From NCBI GenBank assembly GCA_011009095.1, contig VTPC01091279.1, forward strand, positions 62,001-126,000: a stretch of DNA of 64,000 nucleotides. Reading direction: 5' to 3'. The notes beneath the pieces were generated by a model. It did no database searches. It saw nothing but the letters and a program-made list of their open reading frames with translations, and was not told the origin of the DNA. A program made the position numbers and the translations under genes. This DNA is from Ignelater luminosus. Taxonomy: Eukaryota; Arthropoda; Insecta; Coleoptera; Elateridae. Positions within the stretch are counted from its first letter, which is position 1; every line of letters begins with the position of its first letter. Positions 1 to 10,560 of this stretch are shown here, piece after piece.

Positions 1-588
1 GGAACCATACCTGGATAAACATCGTTGTATAGATTGTAGTATAACTTTTTTAGGAAGTTGGAGAATATATACAAACAAATATTAGTTTTTACTGCAATTT
101 TATTAAAATTATCTAAAGTCGAGAAAAGGATGATAAATATCAAAAAGACCAAAATGGATACTTAAATCAAAGTTAGTATATGCGATACAAAAGATTACTT
201 TAAAAACTTAAAAACAACTACCCAACCGGTTATAAATCATTCCGAGAGAAATAAAATAGATTTTATGCTTTGATCTTTTCTATATTCTATACAAAATCTT
301 CATTTGCATGTGATTCATACAGACTGCATTTTAACTAGATTTTATGCGGATTTTATTCGTTCATGTATATCGTCTTGATTCACATATACTCAAGACAAAC
401 GTTTCTCATAAAATGAAAAAGAAAGCTTTGGAACACGAAACATTGAGAAATTACTGCTCTAGACAAAAAGAATCCATCGTTTTATACAAGTTCGTGCATC
501 AAAAGTCAAACAAAAAAAAACATGGTCTTGTGTAAGCTCAAGAATAAGAGGGTTAGTTTGTGATACCTGTCTATTCACCGAATCAGTA
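1..588. other. no recognisable feature
   Basis: AT-rich sequence. One 63-codon open frame on the plus strand near 344-535 is rich in Lys and His and shows no family motif, so I do not call it a gene. Confidence 0.5.
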
Positions 589-596
589 GGTACGAT

Positions 597-1474
597 CAGT
601 GATGTGCGTGTCAACAATGTCGAGGTCAACAATTCATTCTTGACATGTCAACAATATGAATTGTTGACATGACCTTATTGATGTCAACTATGTCAACAAT
701 TTAGATACTATGAATGCACATGCGCAAAGCTGTTAAACTTGATTTTTCTTTTATTATTTAAATCTTAAATAGTTTATTACAATAATTTTTATTTGACTTA
801 AGTATGTGAGGACAAATATGAGGCACAGGGAATTGTGAGATGCCTAAGTACGTTTAAGTCTAATGTATATATAAAATAATTTTGATTAGAAAAAAAAAAT
901 AAATGCTAGGATGTTGTTCGTCATGTTAGCATTTGTTTTTTCAATTAATAAAATCTTTTGCATTCAGATACCTATGTATACTAACTGTCACATTGCTAGA
1001 ATTGCCCCCACATACCCTAACTAAAAATCTTAGTATGGGCCTATGGAGCTATGATTAAACATACTTGTAATTTTACTGATTCCATGGAAATAAGCATAAA
1101 AAATAGGATTTAGTTTTTAATGCCATTTTATTCGAATAATATTTTGGTTTATTTTTTCCATCTTCAGTTACTGTTACAGTCTTTTTTAACTGAAAACCCA
1201 ATTCATCAAAATTCTTATTCTTGGACCTTTCAGCCATTTTGATTCTTAAATTGTCTTGAACATCTTATTAATGATCTTATTAGACATTTTAGCATATTTT
1301 AGCACCTGTGTTTACAGGTTAGGTTTAACGAAAAATGTGCAGAATCCTACTTTATTTGCAAAGTTGATACATTGTCGACATTGTTGACATTTTTGACGTG
1401 AAAAATCAGTTGTTGACAAATTGTTGACACGAAAATGTCAACAATCATTGTTGACATGTCAACGCACATCACTG
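597..1474. mobile_element. hAT-type MITE, 878 bp, complete
   Basis: The ends are inverted repeats beginning CAGTGATGTGCG. They are flanked by a perfect 8-bp duplication, GGTACGAT, at 589-596 and 1475-1482, which is the hAT signature. Both subterminal regions (about 605-705 and 1370-1465) are packed with GTTGACA and TGTCAAC motifs in both orientations, as expected for transposase-binding arrays. The interior is AT-rich and carries only one short minus-strand frame (1073-1237). The element is therefore non-autonomous and would need a hAT transposase from elsewhere. The perfect duplication argues that it is not very old. Confidence 0.9.
1073..1237 (-). pseudogene. 54-residue open frame inside the hAT MITE
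   Basis: It starts at an ATG whose complement lies at 1235-1237 and stops at 1073-1075. The product opens MAERSKNKNFDELGF and is Lys-rich (motif DGKNKPKYYSNK). I do not recognise it. Its position in a deleted hAT element suggests a remnant of the first coding exon of a parental hAT transposase, but no BED zinc-finger Cys/His pattern is visible. It could equally be chance. Confidence 0.25.
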
Positions 1475-1482
1475 GGTACGAT

Positions 1483-2213
1483 AGTGTAACTGTAGATAAG
1501 CAAACCATAGAAATATAGCTAAATAAGTAAGATACTTATATCTTTCATTTTGGAATTTTACGTAATTTCTAAGAAAGTAAATGCCTTAAAAATATGTTGG
1601 AAAATCAGACGCCATTTAATTCTGTAGTTACAGAAAGTTTGTCCACGAACACATCTTTTGTTGTAGTGGAATTGAATCAGGTCACATGCAAGATGTTCAG
1701 TGGAATTGCACTCATCTTTAGAATTAACATATCTACACCAGTATGTATTCTATTGTTTTTCAGATCGATTTGTGAGTCGCTACATCTGTGTGCCGTGAGA
1801 TAGTTGCCGTACTTACTTAACGTCTGAGGCCGGCCTTGATCATTCTTGACAGTCTTCGATGTCAAAGTGCCTTTTTTATACATTAGTGTCCAAAAGTGTT
1901 TTAAGTACTTGTGCCAAAAAGATGTTTCTAACAAAATCTATATCCAAATATTATATTTGTCGGCAATAAGTATTTTTTTTGGTTAGTACATTTCGACGGA
2001 TACGAGAATCAGAATATCAAATGTCTGTTAATTTTAAGTGCTTGGTTTCTTAATTTTAGTTTCTTCTTTAAATTATGGTTCTAATTCTTCTCCACGTTTG
2101 ACCTGAGCGTAGAAAAGACAGCGATGCAGCACATGAAAACAGCCATTTTTGCTTTCATGTACTCGTCTGCGGCTCTGTTTACAACTTTTGTATTCGTGAC
2201 ATGTTACATGATG
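1483..2213. other. no recognisable feature
   Basis: Short open frames overlap on both strands near 1594-1934, none with a family motif. The rest is AT-rich with no repeat ends that I can delimit. Confidence 0.4.
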
Positions 2214-2215
2214 TA

Positions 2216-2572
2216 CCGCGAAAGTAATAAAACACCAAGTCAAAGATACCCTTGGATTTTTAAAAAAATTGTCTTAGAGTAAACCTTAAATTATGAATTC
2301 AAGACATTAATCTTTTAAATGTCATTATCATTTTAACTATTGAATATTCCTATTCATCATTTTCATTCTTGATATCATTACGAAAATAAGACTCTAATAT
2401 GAACATTTCAAGTACCTTTATTAACGTTCTTAAATCCGCCTAAAAAAAATTTAAATGTCACTTAAATATTTTAACAACTTTTGGTTTACTTTTTTATTAA
2501 TATAAAACAATCAATAACAAAAAAATTAGCATCCATGGGTATCTTTGACTTGGGTTTTTGTTGCTCTCGCGG
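2216..2572. mobile_element. TA-flanked MITE, 357 bp
   Basis: Imperfect inverted repeats of about 40 bp begin CCGCGAAAGTAATAAAACA on the left and CCGCGAGAGCAACAAAAAC on the right (reverse complement). Both then continue with AAGTCAAAGATACCC. TA lies on each side (2214-2215 and 2573-2574), as in Tc1/mariner-group insertions. The interior is AT-rich and non-coding. Confidence 0.75.
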
Positions 2573-2703
2573 TACTATCGTTTTAAATTAGAATTTCGAC
2601 CATTCTGCAAATGCAACTCGGAATTACAAGTGAAAATCGAAAAAGGCAAGCTGAAGTTAGTCACGATTTCTACCACGTGTCAGTAGTTTAGTCAGCACTG
2701 TTA

Positions 2704-2815
2704 AGACAACAGATAGCTGTTGACAGAAAGTTGTGACTTGTGAGATTATGTCTACAATAAGAATACAATATGACAATCACAAGTCACAACCATCAATAGC
2801 TGCTTGTTGTTTTTA
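2704..2815. repeat. imperfect hairpin, about 110 bp
   Basis: The left arm carries GTTGTGACTTGTGA and the right arm carries TCACAAGTCACAAC. The outer parts also pair imperfectly (AGATAGCTGTTG against CAATAGCTGCTTG). No target duplication was identified. It may be a small palindromic MITE or a decayed one. Confidence 0.5.
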
Positions 2816-4587
2816 ACAGGGTTCACACGAAATATTAGTCATGGTTAAATTAGACTTTCTTTTTTTTGATTGCACGGTTGTAGGTCGTATCAAAACTGGT
2901 TCTATGCTTTCTTAAATCCCACGGTAAAATATACAGGTGCTATATTAAAGAAAAGAGAAATGATGATTTGTCTTTTTCGATCACCCTGTATAATTCATTC
3001 CACTTAAAATTTGTAGAACAGAAATCAGTTTATTTTTATAAAAATGAATTACTGGAAATTTTTTTGTGAACACCAAGACAAGTTTGGAACACTTTTGCTA
3101 AAGAAATTAAATAACGAAATAACTTGATCTTCCTCCCACATACTATCGTTAGAACACCCTTCATGCTAATGGTAAAATTACTCTTTTTTAAAAAACTTTT
3201 AAATTTTTAAACACTCCATGAAAACTTTGATTAATAGTTGTTAATAACCTAAATAACAAAATTCTTATATATTTACTCTGATAAGCAAAGGAAATGGTGT
3301 TTTCTTTACTGGATTTACCACACTTTCAGTTAAAATGGATTTTTCCAAAAGAAACGGTTTTTGTATGTATTTCTTGATCGTATTTGTGGTTGGGACATCT
3401 CGATGATAGATAAATAAAAAAAAAATACAGGAAGTTAAATGTAACAATATACCGGAATTCATTTATAATTAGCTGATAAGAAATAACGGTTCGTAATTAT
3501 TTTAAGAGTGTATTAATAGAAAATTGCTTATTCGCAACACAAAAAGTATGACACGCTGAAATTTGTTTAGATAAAGATTAAAGATTATCTCAAAAAACAG
3601 ATTTAGAAATTAACATGTCCCTTTTCCAAGCAATTTTACTATTGAATTTTGTTTTTGGAAAAAGGAAAGCTCGCCGCCGACACATTGTTAACACACATTT
3701 ATAGCCTTTGATATCAGAGCATAACTTATGCAACTAGATAATAATGTATAGTAAGTATACACAGAAGTATATTTTATTAAATAAGTTTGTTAAACTAGGG
3801 AACTTTAATCATTTCCTTTTACTTGTTCATTACAGGAGTCACTAAAAGTAAACTTGTGCTGCTCTAAAACATTATATACGGGGTGATGTCCTTTTGATGA
3901 TTGTGCTATTGTGGAACTTTTGCTCTTCATTAAATTCTAATGATGTATTAATTAATTATATTCCACTCCTCGTATTTGTGTAATCTTTATGTGACCTATA
4001 CCCGTTCTTGTTTACAAAATGTGTAGAAAGGTCAATACACTGAAACACCATTTCGTGAAAAGGCCATAGGAAGATAAGAATTTATAAATGCGTTCAGTCA
4101 TTTACTTAAGTATTATTCACCAAGGGTCAATACACATTATACGGGGTTAGACACGATAGTCCGTACAGCCGACGTGACGGTTTAAAACTAAAACTGTTAT
4201 TATACGGTATGATAAAACATCTTTTTAATTTCACATACAAATTTTGTTTTGACAATAAGTAGATTTCATTTGTTATATTGCAGAGCATCCTCCTGTAGCA
4301 TATTTCTTGCTCCAGAAAAATTAGAAGCGCATTATACAATATTGAAAAAACTCCAAGTATTGGTACGTAAAGATGTTTGGTTTGTTTTTTTAAAATGAAT
4401 TGCAATAACGTCGCGCTGTACCTGATCGAAGCTATTTAACTATATCACTATACAAAGTTAATTACAGAGATCCTAAAACCTTTGCCCACGCGTTAGGCTA
4501 TTGTATGAAAAGTTACAATAGAAAACAGACTATAATTAGAAATACATTAAAGAGTAAAATGTAAGGTATTTCACGAAATTCGTTGCA
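2816..4587. other. mostly featureless AT-rich stretch
   Basis: The one thing I see is a 55-bp piece at 2934-2988 that starts CAGGTGC, ends CACCCTG and is flanked by TA on both sides. It could be a heavily deleted member of the CAGGGTGT MITE group. Small open frames at about 3265-3462 and 4127-4405 (minus strand) have no recognisable motif. Confidence 0.35.
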
Positions 4588-4589
4588 TG

Positions 4590-5140
4590 CAGGGTGTATT
4601 GTTTAATGGACTACATGCGATTATTCAGGAACCGTTAAAGCTATTAGACTGGAATCTAGCATACTGGAATAATTCGACTTCTAGATTGCAAAACTAAAAT
4701 TAGAATATTTGTTAGAACAACCTGTCAAATTCGAAATGACGTCGATTTTTATTTGTTAAACGAAACTACACTCCTTTATTGCTCTAATCGAAAGCCCGCA
4801 AAATTTCCGATAGAAGAGTATAGGAATACCATAGGACTGAAATTGATAATAACGGAATTAGAGCAAAAGATTGGAATCTGTCCAACGGTCTACAATCGAT
4901 TATATGGCAACTATTAAGGGTTTTGATTGCAAAAACGGTAATTAGAACATTTTTTAGAACAACCTGCCATTCCGGAAACAATTTCGATTTTCATTTGTTA
5001 AATGAAACCATTACTTTTGTATTGCACAGATCTATGCCTCGTAAGATCTTCGATAAAGAAGTATTAGGTACCATGGATCTAAAATTGATAATAACGGAAT
5101 TAGGGCAAAAAATTGAAATTCCTTGTGTTTATTCATTCCA
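4590..5140 (+). repeat. left arm: tandem units of the foldback element
   Basis: A partial unit (from 4590) is followed by units starting near 4678 and 4920, each opening with a GATTGCAAAA motif and then AATTAGAA. The two full units are clearly homologous but diverged, so the tandem duplication is old. A short open frame at 4923-5210 falls in the second unit and is not a gene. Confidence 0.7.
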
Positions 5141-5357
5141 CGCTCAAGTAGCATTGAATTTGCTGGAAACGCTTTCAGTGTCAATAAGTAAGATGATATT
5201 GACATTTTAAAATTTTAGTATAGTCACGTATAGTTTGCTAGAAATGAGAAATTGGTGGAGTGACTGGTGCAGAAAGAATGAAGTCAATATTTTCAAACAA
5301 GCAAGCTCAATCACAGCCTATTACAATTTAGCTTTTAGGGATGATGTATTTAATATC

Positions 5358-5538
5358 TGTAGAAGATTTTTAATGTGTGGTTTATTTATTTTTTTTATTT
5401 TACATTAACGACATTAACCTTACAATACACCGCATACATTACATTACATTTCATTACACTTCATAACCTTGCATAACTTTTCTCTAATCATTCAACTACC
5501 TAACTACTACCAACTTTAAATAATAATTACTCCTTACA
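5358..5538 (-). repeat. 3' LTR of the Copia element
   Basis: A 181-bp LTR with TG...CA ends, nearly identical to the copy at 9656-9839. A purine-rich tract, AAGGGAAGG on the minus strand, abuts it at 5539-5547 and is the likely polypurine tract. Confidence 0.93.
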
Positions 5539-5689
5539 CCTTCCCTTAATTATTATTTTCTTTGCATATTCTTTATTAATTTTAAACTAACATACTATTT
5601 TTTTCTTTAACTCTTCAAACCTAACATAATTTGAAGGCTTTGTTAAGATGTCAGCTATTTGTACACTGCTGGGACAATATTCTACATTT

Positions 5690-8600
5690 ATAAGCCTTCT
5701 AATACCTTCTCATGAGTAAAATGATACCTTATATCTATGTGTTTGCTTCTACGATTATTTATTCCATTCTTAATTATCTTAATAGTGCTCTGATTATCTA
5801 TAAACATATTTACAATAACATTTTTATGAGTTAATTCTTCTAACAATACTTTCAAATACAATAGTTCTTTACAACACTCTGCTGCCGCTATGAATTCTGC
5901 TTCCGTACTAGATAATGCCACTATAGTCTGCTTATGTGAACACCATGCAATTGGTCCGCCACAGAATTGCACAATATACCCACTTGTACTCTTACGATCT
6001 TCTGTGTCACCCGCAAAATCAGAGTCACTGTATGCGTTGAGTATCATTGTATCACTGTTACTCACATAATACTTTATATCCGAGTTCACTGTTCCTTTTA
6101 AGTATCTGAAGCAGCGTTTAATATTAACAATATCAACTCTTCTTGGTTTCTTCATGTGTCTGCTGTTCTAGTTGATTGCATATGATAGATCAGGTCTTGT
6201 CCTGTTCGTCAAGTATAGCATACTTCCAACTGCTTGTCTAAATGGATAACTGCATTCTTCTTCCTCGTTTTCATTGTTGTTGTTGTTGTTGGACATCATG
6301 AGGGTTTTTACTGCATTTGCTTCTTTCGTATGAAATTTTTCTAAAACCTTAGTGGCATATGCAGACTGACTAAGTTTTATTCCATCTACTTCTCTTTCAA
6401 TTTTCATTCCTAAAAAGGTCTTTGGTTTTTCACAAATTATCATTTTAAATTTCTTACTCATTTCAATTAGCATCTTCTTTATTTTCTCTTCATTTCCTAC
6501 AATGATTCCATCATCTACATAAATGGCAATTGTCACTGACTGGTCTTCATTTGTAAAAATACATCTTTCTGTTTTTAATGCTTTTAAATTTTTACTTTCT
6601 AGAAAATCTGTAAAGTGTTCATTCCACTTTAAAGGTGCCTGTTTTAATCCATAGAGAGCTTTGTTTATTTTACATACTTTATTTTTCACATCGTAACCTT
6701 CTGGTGGTAACATAAAAATGTTAATATCTAATTTACTATATAGAAAGGCTGCTTTTATATCAAACTGCATTATACAGCTTTGATGTTTCACTGCCAGTGC
6801 AAATACTGATCTCAATGCATTTATATTTGTAACTGGGCTATAAGTCTCATTATAGTCTATTCCAGCTTCTTGCTCACACCCTCTTACTACTAATCTGGCC
6901 TTGTACCTTTCATCGTCTTTTATTTTAAATACCCATTTACTACTCAATAATTTCTGGTCTTCTTTAATTTCTGTTTTATTCATATAAACCCATGTATTAT
7001 TTTTTTCTAACAACTCCTTTTCTTCTTTAATTGCTTCCAATCATCTATTTTTATCAGGACCTGTAGTGGCTTCTCATATGTTAACAACACATAGTCTTCG
7101 AATTTTTGTGGTGGTTTTCTCTTTCGTTTACTGCCTTGTAAATTTTCTTCTCGAATTTCAACTTTATTTTCTTCTAAATTTTCTTTTTCTTTTTCTTCTC
7201 TTTCATTCTGTTTTAACTCTTCTTCATGCTCTTTCAGTTCTTCCGAACTTTCTTCTGGTATTATTTTATACAGCTTTAAATTTTCTTGTTCTAGATTTGA
7301 TTCTTTCTTTTCATTGAAGACTACATCTCTAGATGTAATTGTTTTTCTTTGATTTTCATCCCATAGTTTGTAACCATTTAGTACATATCCCACAAATTTA
7401 TAGGTTTTACTGCGATTATCTAACTTTTTAAGTTGTCCATGTATTTTAGCATATACTTCACATTCAAATAGCTTTATATTGGACAGATCTGCTGGTTTTA
7501 GGGTACATTTCCCTACTGGTAGAGTATCTATTGAAGCTGAAGCTGAAGCACATTTCTTTATTCAAGTTTGAATGCAAGAGTAAAGCTCTTGCTTTCTCCA
7601 TTAATGTTCTATTTAAACGTTCGGCTTTGCTGTTTAATTGGGGTGTATAAGGGATCGTATAGTCCAAAACAATTCCTCTATTCTTACACCACCTCTGAAA
7701 GTGTTCGCTGGTGTATTCACCACCGTTGTCACATCTTAATTTATGAATTTTAAGATTCCATTTCGCTTCCACCTCTTTTACGTATTCTTTGATCACATCT
7801 GCAACTTCGAATTTATTTTTAAACAACCTCACCATCGTGAAGTGTGTATAGTCGTCTAAGAATGTTATGAAATATTTTTTTCCGTCCCATGTATCAGGCT
7901 CTATTGGTCTACATACATCTATGTGAATGATTTCTAATGGTCTTGTTGCTTTTGTTCATTCATTATTAAAGAGGAATTTTGTTTGTTTTGCTTTCAGACA
8001 TATTTTACATATTTTATTAAATTCTTTGAAATCATTATCACTAATTTTAATTCCTTTAGCCAATTTTGTTAATTCTTTAATGTTCTCTATATTAATATGT
8101 CCTAATTTACGGTACCATTCGTTGAGTGAATTAGTTTTCTATGTTAGCAACGCTTGCATGAGATCATTTTCTAAATTGATCGTGTACAAACCATTCTTTT
8201 CACGAGTACCTTCTATTACTAACTTCTCATCTTTTATTATTTCTACCTTATTTCTTGTGGATTTTACTTGTCCACCATGATTTGTAATTGCTTTTACAGA
8301 AAGTAGTTCTGGAACATATAAGACTTTCTTTAAAATACAAGTTTTAGTTTCTATTTCACCCATTGCTACTGCTTTCATTGTTTCACTATTTTTAGCTACA
8401 GTTATATCTGTATCTATTTCCTTTGTTCTTCTTAAATATTCTTTATCATTTATCACGTGCGAAGATGAACCACTATCTACAACCCAAATGTCATTATGTG
8501 CAATATTTTTATGACTATTTGTCAAAAAACTTGTTTTCTTTTCATCTTGCTTTCCATTTTGTTTATGTGACTGTTTTCTAAAATAACAATCTTTTTCATT

Positions 8601-9380
8601 ATGATTATTTTTCTTGCATATTTTTCAAAATCGGTTACAAAAACTTGCAAAATGTCCTGGGGTATTGCATTTGTAACATTTCTTTTCTTGATTGCTTTTA
8701 GTATTTTTATAACAGAACCGTGCAATATGTCCCACTTGAAAACATTTATTACATCGTTTTTCAGCGGATTTAAATGTCACCGTTCTTTCATTACTGTTGT
8801 GTTGTTACGGAGCTCTTCTGCAAGCAGTCTTGATGTTAAATTAGTTAAGGATTTTTCTGTTTGCGGAGTTGACTTCCATGCACTTATGAAATGTTTATAA
8901 TTATCAGGTAAAATCGCAAGAATTTTTGATATTAGCATTGCATCATCGATTTCTTGCTTCAAAGCTTTTAATGTATGTGCTAGATTTTCTAGGTTGCTTA
9001 TGTTTGATGTTACATCTAGTTCTGTATTGAATTTATAATTAAAAAATCTTGTAATGTAAACATTTTTGTAGTTCAGAATCTCTAGCATATACTGAGCAAA
9101 TTTTATCATACTTTGTGTTTGAGTTGTTACAATTTAAAATATGCATCAAGATTTTCCTATCAATTGAGGTAACTATTACCTTCTGTGCTTTTGCATCTTG
9201 TCTTGTCCATTCAGCTTTTGCATCTTGTTTGTTTTCATCACACATTTGTTGACCATTTATAATTTCATACAATCCATGAGCCGTTAGTAAAATGTCAACT
9301 TGGAATTTCCATATTTGAAAATTTTCTTTTCCTTGTAGTTTTTCAATATGATTTAATTCATCCATTATATTCGAAGCCAT
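5690..9380 (-). pseudogene. Copia gag-pol, broken
   Basis: Recognisable parts, at rough positions: gag at about 8.6-9.4 kb, opening with an LxGxENFxxWKF-like Copia gag start; protease near 8.45 kb with the DSGSSSH active-site motif; integrase core at about 7.5-8.2 kb with the NGGEY and PYTPQLNSKAER motifs; an acidic linker near 7.1-7.4 kb; reverse transcriptase at about 6.2-7.0 kb with YVDD; RNase H at about 5.7-6.15 kb with STEAEF and the C-terminal KHIDIRYHF motif. The coding region is interrupted several times and cannot be translated as one polyprotein. I treat it as a recent fossil. Confidence 0.9.
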
Positions 9381-9639
9381 CTTCTCTCACTTTTAATCAC
9401 TACAGCACTTTTTACTTTGATTTTCGTTTTCGTTCAGTGTTAATTTTATACTTGTTTGGCTCTACCGGCTTATCTTTCTTTTTCTTTCACTCACTTTATT
9501 TTACAGTTCTTTTACGCGGTATTTCACGCCAAGCTTTTTTTAACTTCACTTTTAATTTTTACTTTTTACCCTTTTTACATTTTTAAACCACACCACGTTT
9601 TTACTTTTGTTTTTTAATATTTTACGTCGTTTAGGCATA

Positions 9640-9655
9640 CACTGGGTCCATGACC
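9640..9655 (-). promoter_or_regulatory. primer binding site, initiator tRNA-Met half type
   Basis: Directly inside the 5' LTR, the minus strand reads GGTCATGGACCCAGTG. This closely matches the complement of the anticodon stem-loop of initiator tRNA-Met. Drosophila copia primes from a cleaved half of that tRNA. Confidence 0.7.
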
Positions 9656-9839
9656 TGTAGAAGATTTTTAATGTGTGGCTTAATTTTATTTATTTTATTT
9701 TTACATTAACGACATTAACCTTACAATACACCGCATACATTACATTACATTTCATTACACTTCATAACCTTGCATAACTTCTCTCTAATCATTCAACTAC
9801 CTAACTACTACCAACTTTAAATAATAATTACTCCTTACA
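9656..9839 (-). repeat. 5' LTR of the Copia element
   Basis: A 184-bp LTR, TGTAG...TTACA, nearly identical to 5358-5538. The differences are mainly in a T-rich stretch. A copy of the ATATC target duplication follows at 9840-9844. Confidence 0.93.
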
Positions 9840-9944
9840 ATATCGGCTTGCAATCCTTTTAGTTTTATGGTATGTACATATGCACTTATGCATTACTTAT
9901 GACTTCACCTTATTTGTGTTATTATTATACCAGAATGCACAATC

Positions 9945-10558
9945 TTGGCAGAATAGCGTTAACGGTTCCCGAATAATCGTATTAGACCGTTAAACGGGAC
10001 ATTTCCATTTTCTTGTTTTAATTCTGTTATTAATTTTAAACCTTTGGTATACCTATACTTTTGTGTCGGGAATATTCTAGTCTGTCTATTGAAGTAATAA
10101 AAAAGTAGTAATTCTGTTTAACAAATGAAAGTCGACGTTGTTTCCGGTTTGACACGATGTTCTAAATAACGTTCTAATTCTATTTTTGTAATCTAGAAAT
10201 TGAATTGTACCAGAATACCTAATTACAGCTTAATAGCTTTAACAATTTGCAATTAATCACGTGCAGACCGTTAAACAAAACAATTTCCGTTTTTTTTTGT
10301 TCTAATTCCGCTATTATCAATTTTAGACTTACGATACTTTTGTGTGGGGAATCTTACACACTGTCAATTAAAGCAGTAAAAAAGTAGTAGTTTTGTTTAA
10401 CAAATAAAATTCGACGTCGTTTCCGGTTTAACAGATTGTCCTAAAAAATGTTCTAATTTTATCTTTTTGGTCAAACTATACCACAATACCAGATTTCAGC
10501 CTAATAGTTTTAATGATATTCAAATAACCGCGTGTAGACTGTTAAATAGGACACCATG
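9945..10558 (-). repeat. right arm: tandem units of the foldback element, inverted
   Basis: On the minus strand this reads as a partial unit (10558 back to about 10467) and then two more units. They share TTTAACGGTCT, TTAGAAC, CATTTGTTAAAC and ACTTTTTTATTACTTCAAT with the left arm. The right-arm units keep more of the apparent consensus than the left-arm units. Confidence 0.7.
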
Positions 10559-10560
10559 TA

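Larger units (their letters stand above)
5358..9839 (-). mobile_element. Ty1/Copia LTR retrotransposon, 4.48 kb
   Basis: The two LTRs (TGTAG...TTACA) are flanked by a perfect 5-bp duplication, ATATC, at 5353-5357 and 9840-9844. The internal order on the minus strand is gag, protease, integrase, reverse transcriptase, RNase H, which is the Copia order with integrase before RT. The primer site next to the 5' LTR fits half of initiator tRNA-Met, the Drosophila copia style of priming. The element sits inside a foldback repeat. It is structurally whole but its coding region is broken in several places. The LTRs differ at only a few positions, mostly in a T-rich tract, so the insertion looks young. 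Confidence 0.95.
4590..10558. mobile_element. foldback element with tandem-repeat arms, split by a Copia insertion
   Basis: The left end begins CAGGGTGTATTGTTTAA and the right end, read inward, begins CATGGTGTCCTATTTAA. Both run into the same sequence family in opposite orientations. Each arm holds a partial unit followed by two units of roughly 250-290 bp. Recurrent segments are TTAGAACA, CATTTGTTAAA, GATAATAACGGAATTAG and ATTATTCGGGAACCGTTAA. TA follows the right end (10559-10560); the left flank is TG, possibly a mutated TA. Without the Copia copy the element would be about 1.48 kb. The centre differs between the arms and has no coding potential that I recognise. The repeat name is unknown to me. 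Confidence 0.65.

Noticed and set aside
4923-5210. 95-codon open frame on the plus strand
   Set aside because: It lies wholly in a tandem unit of the foldback arm; sister units do not keep it open.
7066-8900. Plus-strand open frames across the Copia element
   Set aside because: They are antisense shadows of Copia coding sequence, Phe/Leu-rich and without motifs.
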